64,000 nucleotides of DNA from Acheta domesticus (taxonomy: Eukaryota > Arthropoda > Insecta > Orthoptera > Gryllidae), in assembly GCA_031308135.1 (NCBI GenBank), contig JAHLJT010008446.1, positions 164,004,384-164,068,383 on the forward strand, given 5' to 3'. Shown piece by piece: positions 43,900 to 55,156 of the stretch. The stretch's first letter is position 1; every line of letters begins with the position of its first letter. Below the pieces are notes generated by a model, which did no database searches, was not told the origin of the DNA, and saw only the letters and a program-made list of their open reading frames with translations. Both the position numbers and the translations under genes were made by a program.

Positions 43900-46319
43900 C
43901 TGCCCCGGAACCGCGTTAGCATTACTTCAGGGCAGTGTCGATTCTAATTGCCTTTCCAGGCTTCTCTTTCTATTTAGTTTCGCCTTGAGTTTATTAACTC
44001 GTCACTGTCACTATTTTTGCGTCTCAGAATGCATTCCGCAAAGGCTGCTACTGCACACCAAGATTGGGAGTTGCGCAGCATCAAAATGATGATGTTTCCT
44101 GGAGCTATTTGCTCTGCGCCTAATTCGTTGCTGAGACGAATTCTTTCTTCCTCCCATCTTTCGCACGTGAAGAAAGTGTGTAGTGCGTCATCATCATTAT
44201 TGCAGTAGAGATATTTAGGGCTGCTGACTTTCTGCATTCTGTGGAGATACTTTCTGAAACATCCATGGCCGCTAAGGAGCTGAGTAAGGTAATAGTTAAC
44301 CTCCCCATGCTCGCGATTTAACCATGTGTCCAGCCGGGGGATCAGTCTGTTTGTCCATTTTCCAAAATTCCCATCTTCCCATCTTTGCTGCCATTTCTCG
44401 AAGAGTACTTGGCGTGCTACTTTCTTTGCTTCGCCCCTGCCGTTAACTTTTGATTGCGTCAGATGTCTTGGCGTTCTTGAGCGAGAAGATCTATTGGGGG
44501 AGTGCCCGCTATCACTAATACCGCTGCTTCAGACACTGTGCGATATGCACACGAGACCCTCAGTGCTCCACATCTGTGCACAGCCGCCATTCGTTTGCGG
44601 TATTCTCTATTTCTTGAGCTTTGGCCAATATTTCTGCTCCGTAAAGTAAAGTTGATGTCATTACTGACATAAGGAGGCGCCGCTTACTACATTTTGGCCC
44701 GTTAGTATTTGCATCAATCGGCTTAGTGCTTTTGTGGCTTCCGCGGCCTTGTCTGCTGCTCGCTGTATATGAGGCCAGTAGCTCAACTTCGTGTCAAGTA
44801 TGACCCCCAGATACTTCACACTTGATGCAGTTTGAATATCTGTTTCTCCGACCCTGAGTTTGACACTCGTCTGTATACGTTTCCTTTTAAAAACAACGAT
44901 TTGGGTCTTTGCTTCTGCAAGTGACAGAGAGTGCTCGTTCATCCATCTTTTTATGCGTCGCATTGCTTCATTAAGATGACGTTGTGCTTCCTCTACGGTA
45001 TACGCTGTGATGAGCACACCCACATCGTCAGCGTATGCAACGAGCTCCGTGTCTCTGGGCATTTCCATTCTCAGAAGGTCGTCATACGTGACATTCCATA
45101 GATCGATCCTTGTGCAGCGCCTCCTGACAGTGCTTTGGTTCTTGGCCTTGGTCTGTATCGTATAGGAGTGTGCGATCCTTTAAATAATTTTTCATGACAC
45201 TTATCAAGTATACTGGTAGCTTAAATTTTCTCTCGAGAGCATTGAGCATGTCACTCCATCTGGCAGAGTTGAATGCGTTCTTGACGTCTAAAATAGCAAG
45301 TAGCGTGAGCTTCCGGGAGTGGTGATTTACGGACTGGGCCCTCCCTATTGTGTCGACTACCGATGCAATTGCGTGGATAGTGGAGTGCCCTTTTCGGAAT
45401 TCGTGTTGTCGTTGGGACAGCCCCTCTGCTTCTTCTATTGCTTTCAGTAGTCGAGGTTGTAGCAGCTTCTCGAATAACTTTCCAGCCGTATCTAACATGC
45501 ACAATGGTCTATATGATGACGGCGAGTTTCTTTCTTCTTTTGCCTTGTTGATGAGGGTCAACCTAGCAATCTTCCATCGGGTGCTGAAGACGCCATGTTT
45601 CAGGCAGTCGTTGTACATATCTAGCATCAAGCCAGGACATGCTTTGTGCGCTGCTTTCAGCGCTTCTGCTGGTATGCTGTCAGGACCTGGTGCTTTTCTG
45701 TTTTTAAGCGATTCAACCGCCTGTGAAAGCTCGCTTTCGGTAAAGAGCGGGATATCGCTGGGTGGTACTTCTATCTTGGTGTAAAATATTTTCGATGAGT
45801 GGGAATAGTGCATTCACCACATCCTTCATTGTCTTCGTGTCCTTAGCGATGTTAGTCAGGCATCCGAATTTTTTCATAACAATTTTGTAGCCGAGGTCCA
45901 AGGATCGTTGTCTATTCCTTTATTGTACACTGCCATTTACAAATCTTGCTGCTTTATCGCTTTCTGAAGTGTTTTCTTTAGCAGTGCGGTGGTCAGCGGA
46001 GAGCCTTTCAGCATCCTAGCTTCCCCTTGCTCTTTGGGCCCTACGCCTTAACTGTAGGCATTGTTTTCTGAAGCCTGCAATCTCATCGTTCCACCAGTAG
46101 GCAGGCGCCTTGTTATTCCGTGGTTTCTTCCGGGGCATCGCCGCCTTACATGCGCGCTCAATGAGCTTCATGGTGGAATTAGCTCTGTTCTCAGCGTTTT
46201 GCATTCCTTCCCGCCCGTGGTGTTTATTGGCTACCACTTCGGCTCCACTTGTCATAATCTCGGTGAACCTATCTTCATCTAGTTTCGCCACATTCCATTT
46301 TGGTTGAACTCGTGTTCGA
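43900..46319 (-). pseudogene. R1-clade-like LINE ORF2, long but frameshifted
   Basis: Minus strand from the assembly gap. Pre-RT: RTRVQPKWNVAKLDEDRF, APAYWWNDEIAGFRKQCL (46290-46050). RT: LKNRKAPGPDSIPAEALK, SYRPLCMLDTAGKLFEKLL, FRKGHSTIHAIASVVD, LAILDVKNAFNSARW (45700-45240), then VAYADDVGVLITAYT (45045), KYLGVILDTKLSYWPH. C-terminal: REMAAKMGRWEFWKMDKQTD, CFRKYLHRMQKVSSPKY, LHTFFTCERWEEERIRLS, ending in a stop at 43974. Frame breaks near 46000, 45813, 45082, 44661 and 44250. YADD is intact. The endonuclease would lie upstream, past the gap, but sequence beyond the gap is a different repeat. Confidence 0.85.
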
Positions 46320-46419
46320 NNNNNNNNNNNNNNNNNNNNNNNNNNNNNNNNNNNNNNNNNNNNNNNNNNNNNNNNNNNNNNNNNNNNNNNNNNNNNNNNN
46401 NNNNNNNNNNNNNNNNNNN
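46320..46419. other. Assembly gap, 100 N
   Basis: A run of exactly 100 Ns, the usual placeholder for a gap of unknown size. Sequence on its two sides belongs to different repeats, so adjacency is not proven. Confidence 0.99.
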
Positions 46420-46435
46420 CGAGTTGAATATTTGT

Positions 46436-46711
46436 TGCATGGTTTTTAAAATACTCTTCTCTAATCATGGCCCTATGGAATGCATTTTCCATATTGTTCA
46501 GTGTATCAGGCTTCTTTTTCCAATACAGGTTTACAAACTGTTGTATTCTATTTTCGTGCAGTTGTAGAATTCACATAGTTCTGACAAACACTGCGATGGA
46601 AACAGTGAGTTATAAGCTAAGATGTTAGGAGCGCATAAAGTGCAATATTTCAGTACTACGTAACTGTTTCCTCTAATACGGGAAAGTAAGTGGTGTTGTA
46701 GCACCACTATT
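46436..46711 (+). repeat. Dispersed repeat Y, copy 2
   Basis: Matches 35785-36095. It ends TAATACGGGAAAGT AA GTGGTG ttgtag CACCAC TA: an inverted terminal motif, a 6-bp hairpin, then TA, which mimics the main family's 3' architecture. It is followed directly by that family's 5' stem-loop. Confidence 0.65.
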
Positions 46712-47380
46712 TTCTTTCCCGTATACATACGTTTATATGGAATAATATACGTAGTATAGGGAAAGTGGTTCTTTTCAAAACGTCCGTCCGTCCGTCCATC
46801 TGTGAACAACCACAGCGCCTAAACCATAAGTACGATTTCTTCCAAAACCAACATTCCCCGGTCGATCTGGTTCCACTCGAGGCGCCGCGATTTTGAAAAA
46901 TATTCTTCAAAATTTGGGGGTGCTTTACATGAAGCCTCCCGGACATTTTCAAAATTTTCTCAAAAACGGCTCCAAAATGTTTCTTTAAATTTCTTGTAAG
47001 AATAGAGTAAAATACACTTATTAAGGTGGCATAGTCCGATTTTAACGGTTAACTCTGAATTTTCGAAAATTGCAAAAGTTTGAATTTTTTTCGGCGTCTT
47101 CCTACAACTACAAAAATGAAGATATCTCATGTCGCCGCAATTTCACAGTATTATATTTATGAGTACATGTGGATTAAATAGTGTCAGAAAAAGATTCTCG
47201 AGAACTCAACCGCTTTCTGTGAAAACTAGCTCCAAATGTCGCCTTTTCAGAAACGCCCACTCGCTACTTTCTCATAAATGGCTCCAATTTTCTTTTTTCA
47301 GACTTTTTGAACGGATAGTGCAAATTGCACTCTTAATACGATCTAAAGTTCACTTTGGAGTATGTTTTTGTAATTTTTTG
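46712..47380 (+). mobile_element. Main dispersed family (HINE-like), internally deleted
   Basis: Starts TTTCTTTCCCGTATACATACG ... ATATACGTAGTATAGGGAAAG. The CGTCCGTCCGTCC tract, CATGAAGCCTCCCGGACATTT and CTACAACTACAAAAATGAAGAT follow. It then jumps near 47116 to a later monomer (TATTATATTTATGAGTACATG), and ends where an opposite-orientation copy begins. Confidence 0.7.
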
Positions 47381-47567
47381 CTAGCTATTCGGACTTGCCA
47401 CATATTCTGCCAGCTACCATCTAACGCCGTCTAAAAGTACATTTTATTTACATTTTCTTAATTTTTCGGTATCCTACAGGCAGAACGGAAATATTATTTT
47501 TAAAATATTAAAGAACACTAAAACATCATCCTAAATGGCAATTTTCTTTCAAAAATTTGGAGCCATT

Positions 47568-48430
47568 TTAACCCTTAGTTACTCGCGCTGGCGTACTTTG
47601 TACGCCACTGGAACTTTTATGGCCGTAGGTGTCAGATTACATCAGCGCGCGTTCTGACATTTTACCTAACCTCTCAGAAGGCATTCGACAGCATCCTCCT
47701 CGATGATCAGTTGCGTAAGATTTACTATAAGGGTTATACGATTGTATTTCCGTTGGAATGCGTTCGTTGGCGAACTTTCTACGCCGCGCGGGTACCAATG
47801 TGAGTGTTCACTTTCTTTTAACTATCACAGGATTTTTTATTTATTGATGTAATTAAACTAATTTATTTTGTTTTACATTAGGAACAATACAGAGATAATA
47901 ATTTATCGGAAATTAATTATTACATATTACAAGAGAATTATTGCATGAGGGATCGTCAAAAGACGAAATTGGCGATGCTGCGAGTATTTCTGAGGAGGAA
48001 GTAGTAGCAGAGACTAAACATGACACGTTTTCTGAACTTGATTATGCTAGTGATTTTTCAAGAAGCTATTTAAAGAATAGAGATGTTTTCACTGTCAAAG
48101 ACAAGGTTACAAAGTGGAATTAAACGCAGCCTTTCAGCAAATTTACAAAAACTGGAAGTTGTGATAATCGAGAATAATTACCAACCAAATTAAGACATCA
48201 CTGTCACTTTTGCGGAAGAGCAAAAATCCCCCTACTACAATTATTACTACACTTACTACTAACTGGCGCAACAAATGTGCCTGCAATAAATATATTCTTC
48301 AAATGCAAAATTTCTTCTGAGGCCTAATATACTATATTTATAATCATTATTATTTAGGAAAAAATGTAATACGTATAAAATTTCACTTCTCCCCATAGCT
48401 CGTCACACAGTTTTTTAACTGATTTTGACG

Positions 48431-48461
<31 letters not shown>

Positions 48462-48513
48462 AAAGTACGCCGCGCGGGCACTTGTGTGACAAAACAGAGC
48501 GCATGGTGTTTAA
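47568..48513 (+). mobile_element. piggyBac-like fragment flanked by TTAA
   Basis: TTAA at 47568 is followed by CCCTTAGTTACTCGCGC and the palindrome GGCGTACTTTGTACGCC. Related words GGCGAACTTTCTACGCCGCGCGGG (47767) and AGTACGCCGCGCGGGC (48464) lie inward. TTAA recurs at 48510-48513. A CCC start after TTAA and a subterminal palindrome fit piggyBac. The right terminal repeat is not preserved, so the right boundary is approximate. Confidence 0.6.
47944..48123 (+). pseudogene. piggyBac transposase N-terminal remnant
   Basis: A short acidic, Ser/Glu-rich peptide (EGSSKDEIGDAASISEEEVV) ends in FTVKDKVTKWN. The acidic leader followed by a GKD..TKW-like motif is what piggyBac-type transposases show before the catalytic domain. 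A stop follows directly and no DDD catalytic domain remains. The function call is from family resemblance only. Confidence 0.45.
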
Positions 48514-49692
48514 GCGCTATTGTAAATACGAAATTGAAGTTCGTTTTCACAGAAAATTTTGAGTTTTCGAAAAACTACATTTGAAGCACATTAACGCACA
48601 AAGACAATTCTTTGTGTTTACAAATTGTTGGAAATGTTCATATTAACGGCGTGAAAGATCTTTCAAAACATTACATTTGTGTAATTTTTGAAAAAACAAA
48701 AAAATACCCCAAAATTAACTTTACGTCATATTAAAGAGTGCACTTAGCACTATCCGTTCGAAAAGGTTCAAGAAAAAATTTGGAGCCATTTTGAGAAAAT
48801 GGCGATTGAGCCTTTCTGAAAAAGAGGAAACGTGAGCTAGTTTTCATAGAAAACGGTTGAGTTTTCGAGAAAATTTATAGGACATTATTTAAAGTACACG
48901 TACGCTCATTAATATTAACAAATCGCTGCTAATGTAAATATTAACGATGTGAGAGAAGTGAAACCAATTACATTTTTGTAATTTTTGAATAAACAAAAGA
49001 ATAGAGCAATATGACGTTTATGTCATCTCATAGAGTACATTTAGCACTATCCCTATTAAAAGTTTAAAGAAAACATTTGGAGCGGTCTTTAAGAAAATCT
49101 TGTTTCTGTAATTTTCTAAAATTGCACATTTTACACGCAACTAAAATTTTGGAAAAAAAGTACATGTCATCAAAAAACTTATTGCGAAAAACAATGGACT
49201 GCAATTTTATTTGAAGGAAAAATCTCTATCTTCAATTCTGTAGTTGGAAGACAACCGCGGAAAAAATCAAACTTTTGCAATTTTCGAAAATTCAGAGTTA
49301 ACCGAGAAAATCGGACCTTTATAAGTGAATTTTACTCTATTGTTACAAGATATTTAAAGAACAATTTGGAGAGTTTTTTGAGAAAATTATGAAAATCTCC
49401 GGGGGGCTTCATGTAAATTACCCCCCAGAATTAATGAATATTTTTCAAAATCTCAGATATTCGTCTCAGACCAGATCAATAGGGGTTTCTTGAATTTGGA
49501 CAAAACCGTACGCATTGTTTAGGCGCTGGTATTGTTCACATACACCAGACGGACAGAAGTTTTGAAAAAATAAACTTTTTCATCATATCAGGGGACCCCA
49601 AATAAAATCTCGAAATCGATTTTCTGCAGCATTACATAACTTTCCCTATGCTACTTACATTACTCCGTATATACTTACGTATACGGGAAAGT

Positions 49693-50235
49693 AAAAAAAA
49701 AAGTATCTTCATAATTGTAGTTGTAGGAAGAGGCCGATTTCTTGTTTTCTTTTTCAATTTTCGAAATATCAGATCTTTTAACCAACATAAGACGTGCATC
49801 ATTCTCTTAAACATTCTTTAGACTACCTAACAACAAAATTTAATGAAAACTGTTGGACACATTTTTTTACAAATTTTGAAAATGTTCCAGGGGCTTCATG
49901 TAAAGTCCCGCCCGCCCCAATGAAAATATTAGATTCAATTTAAGGGGCCACGACATCAGCAAGATTGACCGGGGAATATCAATTTTGGAGAAAAGTTGTG
50001 TTGTCCACAGACGAAGACAGTCGTTTTGCCGTCAATCGATTTTTGGGTATCCAGGAGACATTCAACATGAATTCTGGCGGCACCACGAGTTAGAGTATTT
50101 TTCCCCTGAATTTAGCAGCTGGATTTATCCACTTATTCGTTACCAGGGCTCTGTGATAAGAGTTTTTCTGCCGCAAATTCGCCGTTTTTTTCGCGCAGAA
50201 TTGCATAACTTTTTCTTCTTAAGTAGTCCACGAAA
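49693..50235 (-). mobile_element. Dispersed family (HINE-like), subfamily 2 copy
   Basis: AGTATCTTCATAATTGTAGTTGTAGGAAGAGGCCG, then CATGTAAAGTCCCGCCCG, ACCGGGGAATATCAATTTTGG, GTCGTTTTGCCGTCAATCG, TTATCCACTTATTCGTTACC, and GCATAACTTTTTC at the worn terminal stem-loop. It lies end-to-end with the copy at 49692. Confidence 0.65.
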
Positions 50236-50582
50236 ATAAACTCTATTGTTTTGTATAATACCTGTGTTTTACCTGGGACCAGGACATTTTATTGGAACTT
50301 TCTTTAGAATGTTTTGTTCACTATCCAGAACCGAAACAAAAACAATTTTAATACTTTTTTTAAATGTTCAAGTCAAAAAATGAAAATCAGAAGTTTGAAT
50401 AATACCTGCGTTAGACAACGGACGAGAAAAGTGTATTTCAACTCTTTTAAGAACTCTTTGTGTTGTAAATGTTGTCGAAGAAAATGAACATCAAATTATT
50501 GAATGTCTTGTTTTTGACGTCGGAGGAGAAAATTCTAATGGAACGTTCTTTAGAACTCTTCCTTCGGTACCCAGAGTTCAAA
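50236..50582. other. No gene recognised
   Basis: AT-rich interval between two dispersed-family copies. Confidence 0.45.
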
Positions 50583-51635
50583 CCAGTGGTGCTTCAGAAT
50601 AGCACAGACTTCCTCGTGCTAGTTAAGTTTTTTAATTCCTTTTGTTTGGCCTAGCTTTTCGATCTTGCCCCATCCTCTTACCAACTTCCATCTATCGCCG
50701 CCCAAAGAACATTTTTATAAAATTCTCTAAATTTTTCGGTTTCGTAATTGTAGAACCGAAATATTATTTTAATAATCTTATTAAAGTGTAAAACCTCGTT
50801 CTATATGGAAATTTTCGTTGAAAAATTTGGAAGCGTTTTGAAGAAATGTTACTATGAATGCGAAATTTGAAGATATTTTCACAGAAACTTGAGTTTTCGA
50901 AACTTTTATTGGATTCTTTTGAAGTATTTCCACTCACAAATATAACAATGTATATAGATCGCTGTAAATGCTAGAGAGATATTCCAAAGAAAATACATTA
51001 GCGTAATTTTTGATATAACAAAACTATACAGCAGAATGGCTTTTAAGCCATCTTAAACAATGCATTTAGGACTATCCGTAAAAAAGCTTGAAGAAAAAAT
51101 TAAGAGTTGTTGTTGAGAAAATGGCGTTTGAGCTTTTCTGGAAATGCGGAAATCTAATGTCGTTTTCACAGGAGACTTTTGAGTTTTCGAGAAAATTTAT
51201 AATACATCAAATGAAACACATGCACTCATAAATGCAATGATGTCAACCATTCGCCGTTAATATAAATATTAACGACATGAGAAGCAAGTTTAAAAAAATA
51301 TTTTTGTAATTTTTAAAAAAATAAAAGGAGGGAACATAATGGGGTTTAAGTCATCTTATTCATTACATTTAAAACTACTCCTATCAAAATTTAAAAGAAA
51401 AATTGGAGCCGTTTTTGAGAAATTCTGGTTTTTGTAATTTTTTTATATTGCCCCCTATTACGCAATATCGCCTGCAAGCTACCAAAACTTTCAAACAAAT
51501 TTACTTGATCTTAATGGAAGAAATAAATAGAGAGAACAAATTTCATTTGAAGGAAAAATCTATCTTCAGTTTCAGTAATTGTAGGAAGACGCCCAAACAA
51601 ATTACCTACTTGGAATAAACATGAAATAAAGATTG
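50583..51635 (-). mobile_element. Main dispersed family (HINE-like), 5'-truncated
   Basis: The 3' terminus at left, CCAGTGGTGCTTCAGAATAGCACAGACTTCCTCGTGC, keeps the hairpin and inverted motif but has CCAG for CTAG. Monomer marks lie near 50827, 51112 and 51405. It stops near 51635, before the stem-loop end. Confidence 0.7.
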
Positions 51636-51707
51636 CTAACTTTTAGTCGCCCGTTCCCAAATTACGTAGCTGGATGTAAGTTAGAATTTATATATTATTA
51701 GTTATTT

Positions 51708-52514
51708 ATTATTATTATTATTATTGTTGTTGTTATTCCTCTAAATAACGACTAAAGATGTTATGTGTCGGCTGAATATAAAATCTATTCCAGGTTGCAA
51801 CCAGATACCTAAGGAGTAGATCTAGGGACTGTCGGTGCCTCTACAATACTTTGCGCAAAATGTGGGCTGTTCCAAATAAAGCGATTTCTTGCACTTCCCA
51901 GTCTTTTGAATTACCAGGGAGTTTAGACAAGTTCTTACACAAATTTTGCGAAACAAATCCCAGAGCTCCGATAACTATCGGGACGACCTGTGCTTTTACG
52001 CCCCACATTCGGCTGATCTCGATTTCCAAACTCTTGTATTTAAGACGTTTCTCTGCCTCCTTGGTAACGGCGTTTTGATCGCAAGGTACAGCAACATCGA
52101 CTAGTAAACACGATTTGTTCTCCAAATCCCGGATGACTATATCCGGTTTGTTTGCCGCTATCGTGCGATCAATTTGAATTTGTTGGTCGTACAATATCGT
52201 ACACAATCCAACAGACGCCACCGGTTTCGGTGAGTGTTCGTACCACTTGGGGCATGTGTTCGGAACTTCGATGGCGGTACAGATCTGCCAGTGGAGGTAG
52301 CTACATTCCCTATCGTGTCTTTTCAAGTATTCAGTCTTTGCTAGGATTGGACAAGCTGAGACAATATGATCAATGGTTTCTACGTGTTCCTGACAAATGC
52401 GGCATTTATCATCTTGGGAAATTTTGAGAACCGCTTTATCATAATGTCGTGTTCTCAAGGCCTGATCTTGGGCAGCTATTACAAGTGCTTCTGATTCTGG
52501 CTTCATTCTTCCCC
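51708..52514 (-). mobile_element. Dong-like retrotransposon, 5'-truncated copy B
   Basis: Coding 3' end, 3' UTR (ending ATCTTTAGTCGTTATTTAGAGG on the minus strand) and a short AAC/AAT tail at 51708-51735. Its 5' junction at 52514 (AAGGGGAAGAATG) follows directly on the (AAT)n tail of copy C. Confidence 0.85.
51841..52506 (-). pseudogene. Dong-like ORF C-terminus: zinc knuckle and RLE endonuclease
   Basis: 221 codons with an in-frame stop at the natural C-terminus, so it is truncated rather than broken. CCHC: CRICQEHVETIDHIVSAC (C-x2-C-x8-H-x4-C, residues about 35-52). Restriction-like endonuclease: NKPDIVIRDLENKSCLLVDV (PD then D) and KYKSLEIEISRMWG with the Lys. These are the CCHC and PD-(D/E)xK signatures of R2/R4/Dong-type non-LTR elements, where this endonuclease nicks the target for target-primed reverse transcription. 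Nearly identical to the copy at 52668. Confidence 0.85.
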
Positions 52515-52564
<50 letters not shown>

Positions 52565-53717
52565 GCTCCATATCACGACTACAGATGTTATGAGACGGCT
52601 GAGTATAAAATCTACTCCAGGTTGTAACCAGCTACCTATGGAGCAGATCTAGGGACTGTCGGTGCCTCTACAATACTTTGCGCAAAATGTGAGCTGTGCC
52701 AAATAAAGCAATTTCTTGCACTTCCCAGTCCTTTGAATGACCTGGAAGTTTAGCCAAGTTCTTACACAAATTTTGCGGAACAAATCCCAGAGCTCCGATA
52801 ACTATCGGTACGACCTGTGCTTTTACGCCCCACATTCGGCTGATCTCAATTTCCAAACTCTTGTATCTAAGACGTTTCTCTGCCTCCTTGGTTACGACAT
52901 TTTGATCGCAAGGCACAGCAACATCCACAAGTAGACACGATTTTTTCTCAAAATCCCGGATAACAATATCCGGTTTGTTTGCTGCTATCGTGCGATCCGT
53001 TTGAATTTGTTGGTCGTACAATATTGTACACAATCCAACCGATGTCACCAGTTTTGGTGAGTGTGTTTGGAACTTCTTGGGGCATGTGTTTGAAACTTCG
53101 AGGGCGGTACAGATCTGCCAGTGGAGGTAACTACACACCCTGTCGTGTCTTTTTAAGTATTCGGTCTTTGCTAGAATTGGACAAGCTGAAACAACATGAT
53201 CAATGGTTTCTACTTGCTCTTGGCAAATTCGACATTTGTCATCTTGGGGAATTTTGAGAACCGCTTTATCATAATGTCGTGTTCTCAACGCCTGATCTTG
53301 AACAGCTACTAGAACTGCTTCCGATTCTGGCTTCATTCTTCCCCTTTTAAGCCACATAAATGATTGATCTTTATTGATCTGCACCTTGTCCATTCTTTTC
53401 AGATATTGTCCATGGAGTGGTTTGTCCCTCCACGACTTCTTTAACATTTTTTGTGTCTCACATTTCATGTTTAGTAGTACCAGAAGTTCAGTGTCTGTGT
53501 TATTTGACGTGTCTTGCATAGTTTTCTTTGCAATGCTTTTTGCTACACTAACAATGCCTCTGTTTCCCATTCTTCGGTCAGATTTCATGACCTGCCTCAT
53601 TAGAGGGTCATCTTGATGACTGATTACGTACTTTCCCATTCCAACAATTGCATTATGCCGGGAGGCTTCAATTTGTCTGAGGCCTCTTCCTCCTTCCTTG
53701 CGTGTTCTTGTTGTTGT
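52515..53717 (-). mobile_element. Dong-like retrotransposon, 5'-truncated copy C
   Basis: The 5' junction at 53717 abuts an AAC/AAT tract (53718-53745). The 3' UTR at about 52667-52564 is followed by an (AAT)16 tail at 52563-52515, which is where copy B starts. Confidence 0.85.
52668..53717 (-). pseudogene. Dong-like ORF C-terminal third, intact frame
   Basis: The frame is open from the truncation point: TRKEGGRGLRQIEASRHNA, then a Met at 53639 and 323 codons to the natural stop. Residues counted from that Met: WLKRG near 97-100; QDQALRTRHYDK near 114-124; CCHC at C136, C139, H148, C153; YLKRHDRVCSYLHW; endonuclease NKPD with the Asp at 224, D239 in LLVDV, and K260 in RYKSLEIEI; end GTAHILRKVL. 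It lacks the reverse transcriptase, so it cannot act alone. The 323-codon length is a fragment of a protein that is normally well over 1000 residues. Confidence 0.85.
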
Positions 53718-53745
53718 TGTTATTATTATTATTATTATTATATTT
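53718..53745. repeat. (AAC)n(AAT)n tract upstream of copy C
   Basis: TTGTTGTTGTTATTATTATTATTATTATTA on the plus strand, at the 5' junction of Dong-like copy C. Confidence 0.85.
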
Positions 53746-54571
53746 CTTTTATTTCATTTTAAAATACGTCCTTTGTGTTAAATGTGAAAATGAATAGATG
53801 CGCGGTCAGTGTCGGTTGTTGTAACCCACTGTTGTAACGTCGCACTGATAAGGCCACTATGACGGCTGTGTTTTGTTCCTGGTAAAATAAACAAATACTT
53901 TTATATAATTTGTAGAATATTACAATACAATTGTGTTTAATAAAAGGTATTATATGTTACTACTATATGTTCGTGAGCACACTGCAAACCTTATACACTG
54001 AATTCAATGCCAGAAATAAATTTTTAGTTTCTCGGGCTTTTCCATTTAAAGTTCTGAGTAACGAAATCTATTGCTTGAAAGTATTTGTTTTTCGCACCAA
54101 ATGTTCTTCGATTACAAATGAGTTTTTCAAAAAATGATGACTGAGACATGCTATTACGAAGAGAAATTGTGGTATAAATAGTTATTAAATAACCATTAAT
54201 AATGACGAGAGTGTACGTGCTAGTTTCTCTGACAACAGTCTGGGTAGTGAACAGACAGTTCTAAAGAACGTTACAATACACTTTCCTGCTTCACTCATGG
54301 TTCACTCATGCTATACGGCACCCCCTTCTTTATTTTTTCATTTCCATATTACGCCTGTAATATATACATATTTATCTTCCAGACCATATTATCGTCCGTG
54401 ACTTGTACGACATGTCACCTTGTAATTGATAACAACATAATACACCCTTGTCAATACAAACTATTCTTATTTAACTTTATTATTGAGCAAAGAGGTACAA
54501 CGGTGTAATTCAATCGCATAGAATATCAAGTAATTTGTATTTCACACACAGTTGCTGATTCTACAGGCTTT
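53746..54571. other. No gene recognised
   Basis: AT-rich, with short ORFs and no domains. Confidence 0.45.
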
Positions 54572-54946
54572 GAATAGGTAGGTAGAATCGAGAAGCGTCG
54601 AACCTGCAAAAATGTAATAGAATGGTCAAGAAACGTTCTCATCCTGTAGATTACGGAGTGAAGAACGCTTCTTTCAGGCCTTTGGCCTCAATATTTTAGA
54701 TTTTAAGGTTAGAACGCTTCGTTTAGGAGTTATTTAACGATATAGATTCAAAAATCTTGACGTGACGGGTTGCATTTTACACGAATATTTAGAAGCGTTT
54801 TTTAAACAAATCCTCCATCTTTTTTAAAGTCAAAGTGCAATTCGTCACGTCTCCGTGAAATTCTCTTTCTTTAGAGACCTCATTTATAAAGATTGGTTGC
54901 ATGTGAGAGCCGCAAAGAGAAGGTACACTACTGAAATAATAAAGGA
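54572..54946 (-). repeat. Dispersed repeat X, copy 2
   Basis: Inverted match to 27712-28062 (GTGCAATTCGTCACGTCTCCGTGAAATTCTCTTTCT, GTGAGAGCCGCAAAGAGAAGGTAC, TACTGAAATAAT). About 80% similar by eye; non-coding. Confidence 0.8.
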
Positions 54947-55156
54947 GGCGATTTTCTTGTTAATTTTTCTGGGATTGGCAATATGGAAAAACAAAATCCT
55001 ACAATTCTATTTTTTTCAGTTTTGATACGAATTCTGAGTAGCGAGCAAAGAGTTATAAATAATGTTCCATTACACTTTTGTCGTTTTCTCGTCCGATATC
55101 AAACAGGAATTACTGGACAATTTGATGTCCATTTTTTCGGACTTGGATATTAAATT

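Larger units (their letters stand above)
47381..49692 (-). mobile_element. Main dispersed family (HINE-like), interrupted copy
   Basis: The 3' part is 47381-47567 (GCTAGCTATTCGGACTTGCCACAT, TTTTTCGGTATCCTACAGGCAGAACGG). The body resumes at about 48514 and runs to the terminal stem-loop ACTTTCCCTATGCTAC ... ATACGGGAAAGT (49640-49692). A piggyBac-like fragment occupies the interval. The extreme 3' terminus is missing. Confidence 0.75.

Noticed and set aside
44326..44649. 107-codon plus-strand frame
   Set aside because: Antisense to the R1-like ORF2 coding region, which is recognisable on the minus strand in the same interval.
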